DNA from: Neisseria canis | GTDB taxonomy: Bacteria > Pseudomonadota > Gammaproteobacteria > Burkholderiales > Neisseriaceae | DNA length: 64,000 nucleotides | Direction: 5' to 3' | Assembly: GCF_900636765.1 (NCBI RefSeq) | Contig: NZ_LR134313.1 | Coordinates: 2,046,001 to 2,110,000, forward strand | In this document: piece after piece, positions 45,678 to 55,114 of the stretch | Position numbering within the stretch: position 1 is the first letter of the stretch | Layout of the letters: each line of letters starts with the position of its first letter | Translations under genes and position numbers: made by a program | The notes under the pieces: generated by a model | Told to the model about the DNA's origin: nothing | The model's input: the letters and a program-made list of their open reading frames with translations, nothing else | The model's database searches: none

Positions 45678-47366
45678 TTAGTGATCCGAAGCGTCGGCTG
45701 CGCCGATACCCGTCATCGAACGCACATATTGTGCTTCAAAGCCTTCTTTGTCTTTTCTAGCCTGCTCGGATTTATCCATCAGCGACACCAACCAGCCCAC
45801 AATAAACGCAGCAGGAATACTGAAGAGCGCAGGATTCGCATACGGGAAAATAGCCGATTCATTGTGCAGCACGCTCACCCATACGGTCGGTCCCAACACA
45901 ATCAGCACCAAAGCCAAAATCAAGCCGGTAAAGCCGCCGGCTACCGCGCCTTTAGTGGTCAAGCCTTTCCAGAACATAGAAAGCATCAATACGGGGAAGT
46001 TGGCCGATGCGGCAATGGCAAACGCCAAGCCCACCATGAATGCCACGTTTTGTTTCTCAAACATCACGCCGAACACAATCGCCAATACGCCGAGCGTAAG
46101 TGTGGTCAGTTTGGACACGCGCATTTCCTCTTCTTGAGTGGCTTGTCCTTTGCGCACAACCGAAGCATAAATATCGTGGCTCACGGCCGAAGCGCCGGAT
46201 AAAGCCAAACCGGCCACCACCGCCAAGATCGTGGCAAACGCCACCGCAGAAATAAAGCCCAAGAACAAATTACCACCCAAAGCCTCGGCAAGGTGGATCG
46301 CCGCCATATTCGTGCCGCCCACCATCTCATACACTGTTTTGCCTTCTTTCAAAACGGCGGTAAAGAAGTGCGGATTTTCTTTAGACACAAAAATAATCGC
46401 ACCGAAGCCGATGATGAAAGTGAGCAGGTAGAAATAGCCGATAAAACCGGTTGCCACAAACACGGATTTGCGCGCTTCCTTCGCATCAGGCACTGTGAAA
46501 AAGCGCATCAGAATATGCGGCAGACCGGCCGTACCAAACATCAAAGCCAAGCCGAGCGACAAAGCATCCACCGGATTTTTCACCAAACCGCCCGGGCCTA
46601 AAATATCCGTACCTTTTTCGTGAATGGCAGTAGCCTGCTGGAACATGGTTTCAAAGCTGAAACCGGCGTGCTTCAAAATCATAAACGACATAAACGTCGC
46701 ACCTGAAAGCAGCAGCACAGCCTTAATGATCTGCACCCATGTCGTAGCCAGCATACCGCCGAACAACACATAGCAAACCATCAACACACCCACCAAAATC
46801 ACGGCGTAAATATAATCCATGCCAAAGAGGAGCTGAATCAGCTTACCCGCCCCCACCATTTGGGCAATCAGGTAAAAAATCACCACAAGGATGGAGCCGG
46901 AAGCCGCAAACAGGCGTACGGGCGTTTGTGCCAAGCGGTAAGCCGCCACATCGGAAAAGGTAAACTTCCCCAGATTACGCAAACGCTCTGCCACCAAAAA
47001 TAACACAATCGGCCAACCCACCAAAAAGCCGGTCGAATAAATCAGGCCGTCGTAGCCGCTGGTGAACACCATTGCGGAAATACCGAGAAACGATGCTGCC
47101 GACATATAGTCGCCCGCAATCGCCAAGCCGTTTTTAAAGCCTGAAATGCCGCCGCCGGCGGTGTAATAATCTTTTGTAGATTTATTCTGCATCGACGCCC
47201 AAACCGTGATGCCCAAAGTCATGCCTACAAAAATCAAAAACATAATAATTGCCGGCATATTTAAGGGCTGCTTTTCCACCTCTCCAGAGATGGCATCGGC
47301 AAACGCACCCGAACATGCCAGCATCGACAAAGCTGAAAACCACAGAGTCTTGCCTGAAAATTTCAT
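45678..47366 (-). CDS. actP: Cation/acetate symporter ActP
   Basis: The 562-residue protein starts with a signal-like helix and has about 13 further membrane segments of the sodium:solute symporter family, with [20 protein letters not shown] and [15 protein letters not shown] typical of ActP. It imports acetate and related short acids with a cation. It overlaps the upstream yjcH gene by four bases. A LysR-type regulator gene diverges further upstream and may control it; that is inferred. A strong terminator follows. Confidence 0.94.
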   Translation of the reverse strand: MKFSGKTLWFSALSMLACSGAFADAISGEVEKQPLNMPAIIMFLIFVGMTLGITVWASMQNKSTKDYYTAGGGISGFKNGLAIAGDYMSAASFLGISAMVFTSGYDGLIYSTGFLVGWPIVLFLVAERLRNLGKFTFSDVAAYRLAQTPVRLFAASGSILVVIFYLIAQMVGAGKLIQLLFGMDYIYAVILVGVLMVCYVLFGGMLATTWVQIIKAVLLLSGATFMSFMILKHAGFSFETMFQQATAIHEKGTDILGPGGLVKNPVDALSLGLALMFGTAGLPHILMRFFTVPDAKEARKSVFVATGFIGYFYLLTFIIGFGAIIFVSKENPHFFTAVLKEGKTVYEMVGGTNMAAIHLAEALGGNLFLGFISAVAFATILAVVAGLALSGASAVSHDIYASVVRKGQATQEEEMRVSKLTTLTLGVLAIVFGVMFEKQNVAFMVGLAFAIAASANFPVLMLSMFWKGLTTKGAVAGGFTGLILALVLIVLGPTVWVSVLHNESAIFPYANPALFSIPAAFIVGWLVSLMDKSEQARKDKEGFEAQYVRSMTGIGAADASDH

Positions 47367-47683
47367 GCTTGATCCTCCATCACATTATCCACCACCTGCT
47401 TGGTCATTTTTTCGAATTTACCGTTGGCGATCGCCACATAAATACCGGTCGTAACAAACGAAAACACAATCACGAAAATGCCGACATAAATGCCCCAAGT
47501 GGTAATACCGTTTGCAGACACAGGTGTTTTCAGCAAGCCCGGGTTGCTGCCGATTACCCATATGTAAGCCAGATACATGAATAAAATGATTGCTGAAAAA
47601 CTCCAACCCAACAAAGCCTTTTGCCGGGCCATTTTTTGAAATTCGGGATTTTCCAGCACTCTTCGTGCTGTTTGTTTCTCCAT
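47363..47683 (-). CDS. yjcH: DUF485 membrane protein YjcH
   Basis: The 106-residue protein has two membrane helices (about 25-45 and 62-85) and belongs to DUF485, the small protein normally encoded just before actP. Its stop overlaps the actP start (ATGA). It probably helps the assembly or activity of the acetate permease, but this is not established. In E. coli the acs gene precedes yjcH; here acs is not in the window. Confidence 0.9.
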   Translation of the reverse strand: MEKQTARRVLENPEFQKMARQKALLGWSFSAIILFMYLAYIWVIGSNPGLLKTPVSANGITTWGIYVGIFVIVFSFVTTGIYVAIANGKFEKMTKQVVDNVMEDQA

Positions 47684-48059
47684 CTTTAACTTTCTCCTTT
47701 TAAAATTTCAGTTTCAGAACCAACTCAAAAATATGCACAAATCTTCGGCCTGTCCCGGCATTTGATTAATCGAATTATGATTTATATTTCCAACATACAG
47801 CAGCCGGACACCCAAATAAAATAACCGAATAATGCATAAATTTACCGACAATAGCAATCTTAAACAACAGAATTAAGATTATTTTATTTTCTGATACAGG
47901 CCTTTTGTTTTTATTATGATTGGATAATAATTTTTTGTTTTTAAAACAATTCCCAAACTTATCTCCAATCGGTTAATATATTAAAAAAGCAATATCTGAA
48001 TAATAAAACGGTTGGAATATCAAAACTCCAACCCATTGTTCTAAAATGAGAAATACGAT
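47684..48059. other. Divergent region between yjcH-actP and the LysR gene
   Basis: This gap of 376 bases is very AT-rich and holds the divergent promoters. The clearest feature is the dyad at 48010-48033 just before the LysR gene. No gene is visible. Confidence 0.65.
48010..48033. promoter_or_regulatory. Dyad upstream of the LysR gene
   Basis: GGTTGGA and TCCAACC are exact complements separated by 10 bases (24 in total), ending 26 bases before the LysR start. LysR proteins bind such interrupted dyads, often upstream of their own gene, so this may be an operator. It is also able to form a hairpin in the leader RNA. Confidence 0.45.
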
Positions 48060-48956
48060 ATGGACATCAACCATCTGAAATCATTTGTCGCAGTTGCCTA
48101 CCATTGCAACCTCACACAAGCTGCTGAACGCCTGTTTCTTTCCCAGCCTGCCGTATCCGCCCAAATCAAAGCCATAGAAACCTATTTGGGTACGCCTCTG
48201 TTTAACCGGACCAGCAACGGCATGAGCCTGACCCGCGCCGGAGAAATTTTCCTGCCGGAAGCCGAATCCCTCCTCCAACACAAACACCGGCTCGACAATT
48301 TTGCCAAAACGCTGGCCGAACATTACACGCAAGACGCACAAATCGGCCTGATACACCCCATCAGCGGCAAACGCGTATCGAAACTGACCCGCCTGCTGAA
48401 CGATTCGGCACCCGACATCCAGCTGCACATCCAATACGGCATGAGCGGCGAAATTTTGGAGCGCATATTATCCAAGCAGCTGCACGGCGGCTTTTTTCTC
48501 GGCCCGGTCAATACCCGCAGCGTACGCAGCATCTTTCTGGAAAACATTCAATATTCCCTTATCTGCCCCAGCTCAGAGGCCGAAAACATCAAAAGCAACC
48601 TGCCCAAAAACCTCGAACACTATATCTGGATAGAAATGTCGGGCGTATCGGCCAGCAACAAACATTTGCAACAGTTTTGGCGGGTTAACCGGCTCTCGCC
48701 CAAGCGGCAAATTATTTGCGACTACCCGCAAACCATCATCGACTTGGTGGGAGACGGCATCGGCGTGGCCATGGTGCCCAGCCACAAAGCGCAGGATGCC
48801 GCCAACACCGGCAAACCCATTACCGTTATCGAAGAATTCCGCCAAAGCCTGCCGCTCAATTTCATCTACCTCGACGAATACGAACACGACCCCGCACTCA
48901 GCCTGATTAAGCGGAGCATAGAAGAAGTGTGGGAGCTTCAAAAACAAGCATCTTGA
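48060..48956 (+). CDS. LysR-family transcriptional regulator
   Basis: The 298-residue protein has the LysR winged helix at the N-terminus (MDINHLKSFVAVAYHCNLTQ, then AAERLFLSQPAVSAQIKAIE) and a periplasmic-binding-like effector domain from about residue 90. GAGAAA lies before the start. It diverges from yjcH-actP, so control of acetate uptake is a reasonable guess; the effector is unknown. An inverted dyad lies in its own leader. Confidence 0.88.
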   Translation: MDINHLKSFVAVAYHCNLTQAAERLFLSQPAVSAQIKAIETYLGTPLFNRTSNGMSLTRAGEIFLPEAESLLQHKHRLDNFAKTLAEHYTQDAQIGLIHPISGKRVSKLTRLLNDSAPDIQLHIQYGMSGEILERILSKQLHGGFFLGPVNTRSVRSIFLENIQYSLICPSSEAENIKSNLPKNLEHYIWIEMSGVSASNKHLQQFWRVNRLSPKRQIICDYPQTIIDLVGDGIGVAMVPSHKAQDAANTGKPITVIEEFRQSLPLNFIYLDEYEHDPALSLIKRSIEEVWELQKQAS

Positions 48957-49008
48957 TTGATGATTAAGTTGTCCGGCCATATCTGCTAAAATAGCGCAGA
49001 TTTGTTTT

Positions 49009-49046
49009 TTCAGACAGGCATTCATATAACACAATGCCTGTCTGAA
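49009..49046. repeat. Uptake-sequence pair in outward orientation
   Basis: TTCAGACAGGCATT (49009-49022) comes before AATGCCTGTCTGAA (49033-49046), the reverse order of the usual terminator pairs. The arms are still complementary, so a hairpin with a loop of 10 bases is possible. It lies between the LysR gene and dnaX. Confidence 0.7.
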
Positions 49047-49093
49047 AACATCTGCATTCATCTTCCCAACCGCATGTTCACCCAAGAAAGCTT

Positions 49094-51139
49094 ATGGCCT
49101 ATCAAGTTCTTGCCCGAAAATGGCGCCCGAAAACCTTTGCCGATTTAGTCGGCCAAGAGCACGTTGTCAAAGCCCTGCAAAATGCGCTCGATAAAGGCCG
49201 CCTGCATCACGCCTATCTGCTCACCGGCACCCGCGGCGTCGGCAAAACCACCATTGCACGCATTCTTGCCAAAAGCCTGAACTGCGAAAACCCGAGCAAC
49301 GGCGAACCTTGCGGCCAATGCCAAAGCTGCACGCAAATCGACTCCGGCCGCTTTGTCGATTTATTGGAAATCGACGCCGCATCCAACACCGGCATCGACA
49401 ACATCCGCGAAGTGCTCGAAAACGCCCAATACGCGCCCACTTCCGGCAAATACAAAGTGTATATCATCGACGAAGTGCACATGCTTTCCAAATCGGCTTT
49501 CAACGCCATGCTCAAAACATTGGAAGAGCCGCCCGAGCATGTGAAATTCATTCTCGCCACCACCGATCCGCACAAAGTGCCCGTTACCGTATTGAGCCGC
49601 TGCCTGCAATTCGTGTTGCGCAATATGACGCCCCAGCAAGTGGCCGGACACCTCAGCCACGTTCTGCAAGTGGAAAACATCCCTTCCGAACCTGCCGCGC
49701 TCCAATTATTGGGCCGCGCCGCCGCCGGTTCCATGCGTGACGCCCTGAGCCTGCTTGACCAAGCCATCGCAATGGGTTCCGGCAAAGTCAGCGAAGAAGA
49801 CGTGCGCCACATGATAGGCGCAGTCGACAAACGCTACCTTTACGAACTGCTGCAAAGCATTGCTGCGCAAAACGGGGAAGCCCTGCTGCAAAAAGCGCAG
49901 GAAATGGCGGCACGCGCCATCGGATTCGACAGCGCCTTGAGCGAACTGGCCGTATTACTGCAACGCATCGCCTTGTTCCAAACCGTACCCTCGGCCATCC
50001 CTCAAGACGATCCCGAGCGCGAAACCCTGAAAGTGCTGGCGGATCACTTAAGCGGCGAACAAATCCAGCTTTACTACCAATGCGCCATCCACGGCAAGCG
50101 CGACCTCAGCCTCGCGCCCGACGAATACGCAGGCTTCGTAATGACCTTGCTACGCATGCTCGCGTTCGCCCCGCTTGCCGCCGCAGGTAACCCGACCAAC
50201 GGTCAAATCAGCGGCACCGAGCTGCACACCCCTTTTGCCGAAAAGGAAACCGAACCAAAAAAGCCCTTAGTCCTGCCTGATTATCCCGAGCAGCCTCCTG
50301 CTGCTGTCGAGCCGCCCGCAACACACATTGCAGAAACCGCGTCGGAATCCGGCACAGCGGAGTACACCGCAGAACACACCGAATCAGAGCAGGCAGAAAC
50401 ACCCCCCGTTGAAAGCATTACAGAGGCTTCGTCTTTTGCAGAAGCCGTGCCGGCCGATGCCATTTTTGAACATGCCGTAGCGGTTACTGCAAGCCAAGCC
50501 GAAGAATACAGCCCGCAGTGGGAAGAAATTCCGCCGGAACACGAAACTTCGGCAGGCGAACCCTATCCGGATTATCCGACCGATTACCCAGCCTATGATG
50601 ACGAAAGCATGAATTATTTCCCCATGCACGAACCATCTCAGCCTGAGCAACCGAATCACAACGAAGAAGACGAAACCGGCGCGGAAGCGGAAGAAGCCGC
50701 TTTCGTACCCATGCCCGAATTTGCGGCAGAAAACTGGGCACAAATTTCATTCCGTCTTTCCCGCAAGCTCGGTGCAGCCCAAATGCTGACCAATCATGCC
50801 GCGTGGGTAGATTTTGATGCGGAAAACAGCGTGCTCACGCTCTCACTCACTGCGAATGCCGCCAAAGAAGCCAAAAGCAAAGGCTTTTTCGACAAAATCC
50901 GCAACGCATTGGCGGAAGCCTACGATATACCCGAACTCAAGCTGCAAACCTGTGCTTGGGAAGAAAACCGCAACTGGGAAACCCCCGCCATGCGGAAAAA
51001 CAGGCTCCAAATTGAAGGCCGCCAACGCGCACAACAAATTCTAGAAAGCGACCCCGCCTGCCAGAAATTGATGAATCTGCTCGATTGCCACGAGTGGAAA
51101 GCCGAAACGATAGAGCTGGCGGAAAATATCGAAGAATAA
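49094..51139 (+). CDS. dnaX: DNA polymerase III subunits gamma and tau
   Basis: The 681-residue tau product has the AAA+ clamp-loader core: GTRGVGKTTIARILAKSLNC, the zinc cysteines (CENPSNGEPCGQCQSC), EVHMLSKSAFNAMLKTLEEP and a sensor region, to about residue 370. A long acidic linker follows (about 385-555) and then the C-terminal tau domain that binds the polymerase (about 555-681). A programmed -1 frameshift signal (50257-50263) should yield a gamma form of 395 residues. ybaB follows, as in many bacteria. An AAGAAAG ribosome site precedes ATG 49094. Confidence 0.95.
   Translation: MAYQVLARKWRPKTFADLVGQEHVVKALQNALDKGRLHHAYLLTGTRGVGKTTIARILAKSLNCENPSNGEPCGQCQSCTQIDSGRFVDLLEIDAASNTGIDNIREVLENAQYAPTSGKYKVYIIDEVHMLSKSAFNAMLKTLEEPPEHVKFILATTDPHKVPVTVLSRCLQFVLRNMTPQQVAGHLSHVLQVENIPSEPAALQLLGRAAAGSMRDALSLLDQAIAMGSGKVSEEDVRHMIGAVDKRYLYELLQSIAAQNGEALLQKAQEMAARAIGFDSALSELAVLLQRIALFQTVPSAIPQDDPERETLKVLADHLSGEQIQLYYQCAIHGKRDLSLAPDEYAGFVMTLLRMLAFAPLAAAGNPTNGQISGTELHTPFAEKETEPKKPLVLPDYPEQPPAAVEPPATHIAETASESGTAEYTAEHTESEQAETPPVESITEASSFAEAVPADAIFEHAVAVTASQAEEYSPQWEEIPPEHETSAGEPYPDYPTDYPAYDDESMNYFPMHEPSQPEQPNHNEEDETGAEAEEAAFVPMPEFAAENWAQISFRLSRKLGAAQMLTNHAAWVDFDAENSVLTLSLTANAAKEAKSKGFFDKIRNALAEAYDIPELKLQTCAWEENRNWETPAMRKNRLQIEGRQRAQQILESDPACQKLMNLLDCHEWKAETIELAENIEE
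50257..50263 (+). other. Programmed -1 frameshift heptamer in dnaX
   Basis: A AAA AAG lies in the correct phase (CCA AAA AAG, codons 388-390). AAGGA lies about 11 bases upstream, as the stimulatory site does in E. coli. After slippage the frame reads A-L-S-P-A and stops at TGA 50278-50280. Downstream GAGCAG...CTGCTGCTG can form a stem. Confidence 0.75.
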
Positions 51140-51142
51140 ACA

Positions 51143-51154
51143 TGCCTGTCTGAA
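51143..51154 (+). repeat. Single uptake sequence after dnaX
   Basis: This is an exact TGCCTGTCTGAA 3 bases past the stop. A degenerate partner TTCAGACGGGCATT lies at about 51212-51225, closer to the other dialect. Confidence 0.8.
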
Positions 51155-51288
51155 AGCAGGCAAGTCGGGTTTGAATAAATGTTTTGGCTTCGCAGAAACC
51201 GCGTTGCCCGTTTTCAGACGGGCATTACGTTTCAAAACTGGTTTAACAATCAGAAATATTAATTTTTACCTAATAGGAGTATCCCGCA

Positions 51289-51624
51289 ATGTTCGGAAAA
51301 GCAGGTCTGGGCGGCTTGATGCAGCAAGCCCAAAAAATGCAGGAAAATATGAAAAAAGCCCAAGCTAAACTGGCCGTTACAGAAGTAACCGGTGAAGCAG
51401 GCAACGGTTTGGTAAAAGTGGTGATGACATGCAACCACGTTGTAAAAAGCATAGACATCAACCCCGACTTAATCGCCGAGGCCGCGGACGACAAAGAGAT
51501 GCTGGAAGACTTGGTTCTAGCTGCGGTTAACGCAGCAGGCGATCAGGCTGAAGAATTAACCAGCAAAACCATGGGCGCATTCACACAAGGCCTGCCGCCC
51601 GGTTTCGGCGATTTCTTTAAATAA
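51289..51624 (+). CDS. ybaB: YbaB/EbfC-family nucleoid-associated protein
   Basis: The 111-residue protein matches Yba[21 protein letters not shown] at the start, the conserved [14 protein letters not shown] strand and the C-terminal PPGFGDFFK. These small homodimers bind DNA and alter its shape. It follows dnaX, the common genomic pairing (with recR often next; recR is absent here). AGGAG lies before the ATG at good spacing. Confidence 0.93.
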   Translation: MFGKAGLGGLMQQAQKMQENMKKAQAKLAVTEVTGEAGNGLVKVVMTCNHVVKSIDINPDLIAEAADDKEMLEDLVLAAVNAAGDQAEELTSKTMGAFTQGLPPGFGDFFK

Positions 51625-51639
51625 GCTTCGGCTAAACTG

Positions 51640-51678
51640 ACAATGCCTGTCTGAAAAAGGTTTTCAGACAGGCATTGT
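51640..51678 (+). terminator. Uptake-sequence terminator after ybaB
   Basis: The arms 51640-51657 and 51661-51678 are 18-base complements containing the DUS. Confidence 0.85.
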
Positions 51679-51828
51679 GTCGTATGGCAAATATAGCAAA
51701 CCAACTAAAAACAATACATCCGCCCTACCCGCGGCTTAAACCGGCCACCTTGAATTACGGTCATTTTAGGAGCAGTCCGGGTCAACCCGTAGCATAGCGA
51801 AACCATGACAAAACAAGTTTAAGCCACA

Positions 51829-51869
51829 ATAACAAAGCCCATCACAATCAAAATGATGGGCTTTGTTAT
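51829..51869 (-). terminator. Rho-independent terminator downstream of ltgA
   Basis: The 16-base arms (51829-51844 and 51854-51869) are exact complements built around AACAAAGCCCATCA. It lies on the 3' side of the leftward ltgA gene. A single uptake sequence (51880-51891) is closer to the stop. Confidence 0.85.
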
Positions 51870-51901
51870 CTAATTGCAATGCCTGTCTGAAACACTCAAT
51901 C

Positions 51902-53761
51902 TCAACGACCGGGCACTGTACCCATGCGCTGTTTCAGCGATGTTTGCGGCTCGTTAAACAGAGTGGCGTAGTAAGTTGCATTGGTCATCACTTTTTTCAC
52001 ATAGTCGCGGGTCTCGTTAAACGGAATGGTTTCCGCATAAATCGCGCCTTCCAGCGGCGTAGCCGCCTGCCAGTTGCGTGCCCGGCCCGGCCCGGCGTTA
52101 TAGCCGGCTGTGGCCATCACTTCATTGTTCTGCAAGCGGCGTTTGGCATCCGCCATATACCAAGTACCCATGCGGATATTGCCGTCCATAGTATATAGCT
52201 CACTGCTGTCCATACCGATTTTGCCGGCAATTTCACGCGCGGTTGCAGGCATAACCTGCATCAAACCTTGTGCGCCCACGCTGGATTGCGCACCCAGCAT
52301 AAACCTGCTCTCTTGTCGGATAAGGCCGTATACCCAAGCCGGATCAATACCTACCTGATTTGCATAACGCACGGTAATGTCTTTAAACGGCGAAATATAG
52401 CGGAGCGTATAATTCAGCTTCTGCTGGGTGCTGTCGGCCGTATTCACGGCCATTTCGTAAAAGCCTTTGTCGAAAGCCAGTTGTGCCGCAGCCAATAGCG
52501 TGTCTTCATTAAAGCCGCGGATAGCAAAACGCCACTCCGCCTGAGCCTGGCGGCGCATTTTCCATTCACCCGATGTTTGGCTGGCTTGGAAAAGGTTCAG
52601 CGCGCGGTCAATCGCTCCGTCTTGCGCCAGTTTTTTCACATCTTTTTTCGAAGCATCCGACACATTATTTTTAGCGCTTACCCGTTGGCCCAATTCCTCC
52701 ATCGACATCACGGCATAGAAATTGCGGCCCGATTGGGCGGCTTGGCCGTATAAACTTTTCGCGCGGCTGCTGTCGCCTTGGGCTGCCAAACTGCGCGCCA
52801 GCCAATATTGCCAGTCCGGTTTCTTTTTCAAATGCTCCGGCATACTTTCGATGATGTTTGCCAAATCGCTCCAGCGCGAAAAGCGCAAGGCCGAGCGTGC
52901 GTACCATTCAAACTGGTCATCCGACAATTGTTTTCTGTCGGCACGGTTGTAATAGTTCAAAGCGGTAGAAAAGTTTTGCTTTTTTGCTTCCGCATAGCCC
53001 AACACGCCCCAGGCAAAACCGCTCTGCTCACGGGTAAGCATACCCTCCAAACCGCTCAACCTGCCGGCCGCCGAGCCGCTTTTCTGTGCGGGCGGACTGA
53101 TCACGTTTACCAGCAATTGCTCTTGTGCGCCCTGACCTTCCAAACCATCCAGCGGGCTGCCTAAAGCAGCGGCCAGATTACGCGCATCCGTGATTTGATT
53201 ATTGCTGATCAGCCCCCTTACGCGGCGCCAGGATTTTTGCGTATCCAACTGGCCCCGTCTTGCCGACTCTTCCACCAATAAAGTACAGCCTGTCGCCTGT
53301 CTGCCTAATTCGTTAACGATTTTCTGAGCCAACTCGCTACTTTTGCCCTTCATCAACCCATTGTATTCGGCATAGCAGGAAACTTCCTGCGCACGGCCTG
53401 CTTTATCCAGCTTGGCAAACTGCTGTTCAAACTGCGCCCATTGGCCGCGCTTACCCAAGCTTTTCAACCATTCGTTACGGACGTTTTCTGCCATCGCGCT
53501 ATTGCCGGCATGGCTGAGAAACTGCGAAGGCAGCATATCGTCGTCAAGCTTGATGGCATCCAATACGCTTTGATATGTTTGGTAGTCAGACAAAATCTTA
53601 TTGGGTGATTCGGTTGCCCTTACTGTGGGCAAATGCACCCCGCCGGCAGTTTCGGCGACACGGTTTACCGGCTCTACCCGCTGCTCGGGAGACGAGCAGG
53701 AAGCCAGAGCCGAAATGGCCACAGCAGCAAAAGTAAGCTTGAAAGTACGGTTTTGGATCAT
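51902..53761 (-). CDS. ltgA: Soluble-type lytic transglycosylase lipoprotein LtgA
   Basis: The 619-residue protein has a lipoprotein signal (ALASC lipobox, Cys22), a long superhelical U/L-domain, and a C-terminal goose-lysozyme-like catalytic domain with GLIRQESRF (catalytic Glu), GAQGLMQVMPATA and AGYNAGPGR. It aligns over its length with neisserial LtgA (family 1A). It cuts glycan strands to 1,6-anhydro products, releasing the cytotoxic fragments typical of gonococci and needed for recycling. It is monocistronic, with a strong terminator. Confidence 0.95.
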   Translation of the reverse strand: MIQNRTFKLTFAAVAISALASCSSPEQRVEPVNRVAETAGGVHLPTVRATESPNKILSDYQTYQSVLDAIKLDDDMLPSQFLSHAGNSAMAENVRNEWLKSLGKRGQWAQFEQQFAKLDKAGRAQEVSCYAEYNGLMKGKSSELAQKIVNELGRQATGCTLLVEESARRGQLDTQKSWRRVRGLISNNQITDARNLAAALGSPLDGLEGQGAQEQLLVNVISPPAQKSGSAAGRLSGLEGMLTREQSGFAWGVLGYAEAKKQNFSTALNYYNRADRKQLSDDQFEWYARSALRFSRWSDLANIIESMPEHLKKKPDWQYWLARSLAAQGDSSRAKSLYGQAAQSGRNFYAVMSMEELGQRVSAKNNVSDASKKDVKKLAQDGAIDRALNLFQASQTSGEWKMRRQAQAEWRFAIRGFNEDTLLAAAQLAFDKGFYEMAVNTADSTQQKLNYTLRYISPFKDITVRYANQVGIDPAWVYGLIRQESRFMLGAQSSVGAQGLMQVMPATAREIAGKIGMDSSELYTMDGNIRMGTWYMADAKRRLQNNEVMATAGYNAGPGRARNWQAATPLEGAIYAETIPFNETRDYVKKVMTNATYYATLFNEPQTSLKQRMGTVPGR

Positions 53762-54085
53762 CTTAAAACTATTCTTCTGTAATAATATTATTTAGGTTCG
53801 GCCGCCAAGCCGTGTCTATGGTCTTGGTTTAACAGCCTGTATTGTGTGCGATTTGTCGGTGTTGTGAAATCGGATTTCAAATTCTAAGCGATTTAGGTAA
53901 GCAACTCCCGCAATAAACAAATCTTTACAATTTGCAAACCTGCGTTTGTATCAATAATCGGAAGAGCAGTCAACGGCTGCTTGCTTGAACATTCAGAATG
54001 GTTTTTGGAAAAACGGCTCTAATTTTCATAGCTATATGGATGCCTGTCTGAAACGTTTTCAGACAGGCATCAAACCGACTTTGCA
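53762..54085. other. Intergenic region between ltgA and fbpC
   Basis: This gap of 324 bases holds the ltgA promoter region and, at the right, the fbpC terminator. I see no gene or other element. Confidence 0.65.
54039..54071 (-). terminator. Uptake-sequence terminator after fbpC
   Basis: The sequence GATGCCTGTCTGAAA pairs with TTTCAGACAGGCATC across a 3-base centre. It lies 15 bases past the fbpC stop. Confidence 0.8.
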
Positions 54086-55114
54086 TCAAGCAAACACAGC
54101 CAGCTTTTCGGCTTCAAGCCGGATACCCACCCGGCTGCCTACTGCCAAGCCTTCTTCTACATCGGCCTCTGCCAACATGGTTTCTCCGCTCTCCAATTTC
54201 AGAGTGAGAATCAAGCATCGGCCTTGAAAATCACATTCCAGCACTTCGGCCGAAGCGCCGCCTTCAACACCTACCAACACATTCTGCGGGCGCACAAACA
54301 CTTGAACCTTGCCGCCCTCAACATCTTGCTCCGGTACACGCGGCAATGCGCCGGCTGCCGTTTTTACCAAACCGTGCTCGACCGTGCCGCGCAGCAAAAC
54401 GCCTTTGCCGGTAAAACGCGCCACTTCGGCATCCGCGGGATGATGATACAGATTGTGCGGCGTATCCCACTGTTTCAAACGGCCTTCAGCCATAATGCCG
54501 ATTTTATCGGCCATGGCAAATGCTTCGTGCCTGTCGTGCGTTACCATCAACGCACTGGTATTTTCCTGCTTAAGCAGGCGGCGAACCTCTTTGGAAAGCC
54601 GCATCCTCAAAGCGGAATCAAGATTGGAAAACGGCTCGTCCAGCAAAACCAACTCCGGCTTAGGCGCCAATGCGCGTGCCAGCGCCACTCTTTGCTGTTG
54701 ACCGCCGGAGAGCTGGTGCGGATAACGGCCGCCATATTCGGGCATACCGATGAGCTCCAACAAGCTTTCAATTCTTTTTTTGCGCTCGGCGGCAGGCTGC
54801 TTGGCAATGCCAAATGCAATATTTTCTTTTACGCTGAGATGCGGAAACAAAGCATAATCCTGAAACACCATGCCGATCTTGCGCAGATGGGGCGGCATAA
54901 AAGAATGCCTGTCTGAAAGCGTGCGGCCGCTCAGCGTGATGGTGCCCGAATCAGGCTGTTCAAAGCCTGCCACTGCCCTGAGCGCCGTGGTTTTTCCGCA
55001 GCCCGAATGGCCGAGCAAACAGGCTATTTCACCTTCCTGCAACGCAAAACCGAAATCTTGCAGCACGGGTTTACGGTCGAAGGAAAGATTAAGTTGCGAT
55101 ACTTCCAGAATCAT
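54086..55114 (-). CDS. fbpC: Ferric iron ABC transporter ATP-binding protein FbpC
   Basis: The 342-residue protein has Walker A GHSGCGKTT (about 35-43), the Q-loop VFQDYALFPH, the signature LSGGQQQRVALARAL, Walker B LVLLDEPFSNLD and the H-loop VTHDRHEA, followed by a C-terminal TOBE-like regulatory domain. It powers uptake of ferric iron with FbpB and FbpA. ATG 55114 overlaps the fbpB stop (ATGA), which argues against the longer frame to 55249. An exact uptake sequence (54906-54917) lies inside the gene and reads LSDRHS in the protein. Confidence 0.9.
   Translation of the reverse strand: MILEVSQLNLSFDRKPVLQDFGFALQEGEIACLLGHSGCGKTTALRAVAGFEQPDSGTITLSGRTLSDRHSFMPPHLRKIGMVFQDYALFPHLSVKENIAFGIAKQPAAERKKRIESLLELIGMPEYGGRYPHQLSGGQQQRVALARALAPKPELVLLDEPFSNLDSALRMRLSKEVRRLLKQENTSALMVTHDRHEAFAMADKIGIMAEGRLKQWDTPHNLYHHPADAEVARFTGKGVLLRGTVEHGLVKTAAGALPRVPEQDVEGGKVQVFVRPQNVLVGVEGGASAEVLECDFQGRCLILTLKLESGETMLAEADVEEGLAVGSRVGIRLEAEKLAVFA

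Noticed and set aside
51680..51828. Possible gene or RNA between ybaB and ltgA terminators
   Set aside because: I found no start with a ribosome site, no conserved motif and no RNA structure beyond the two terminators.
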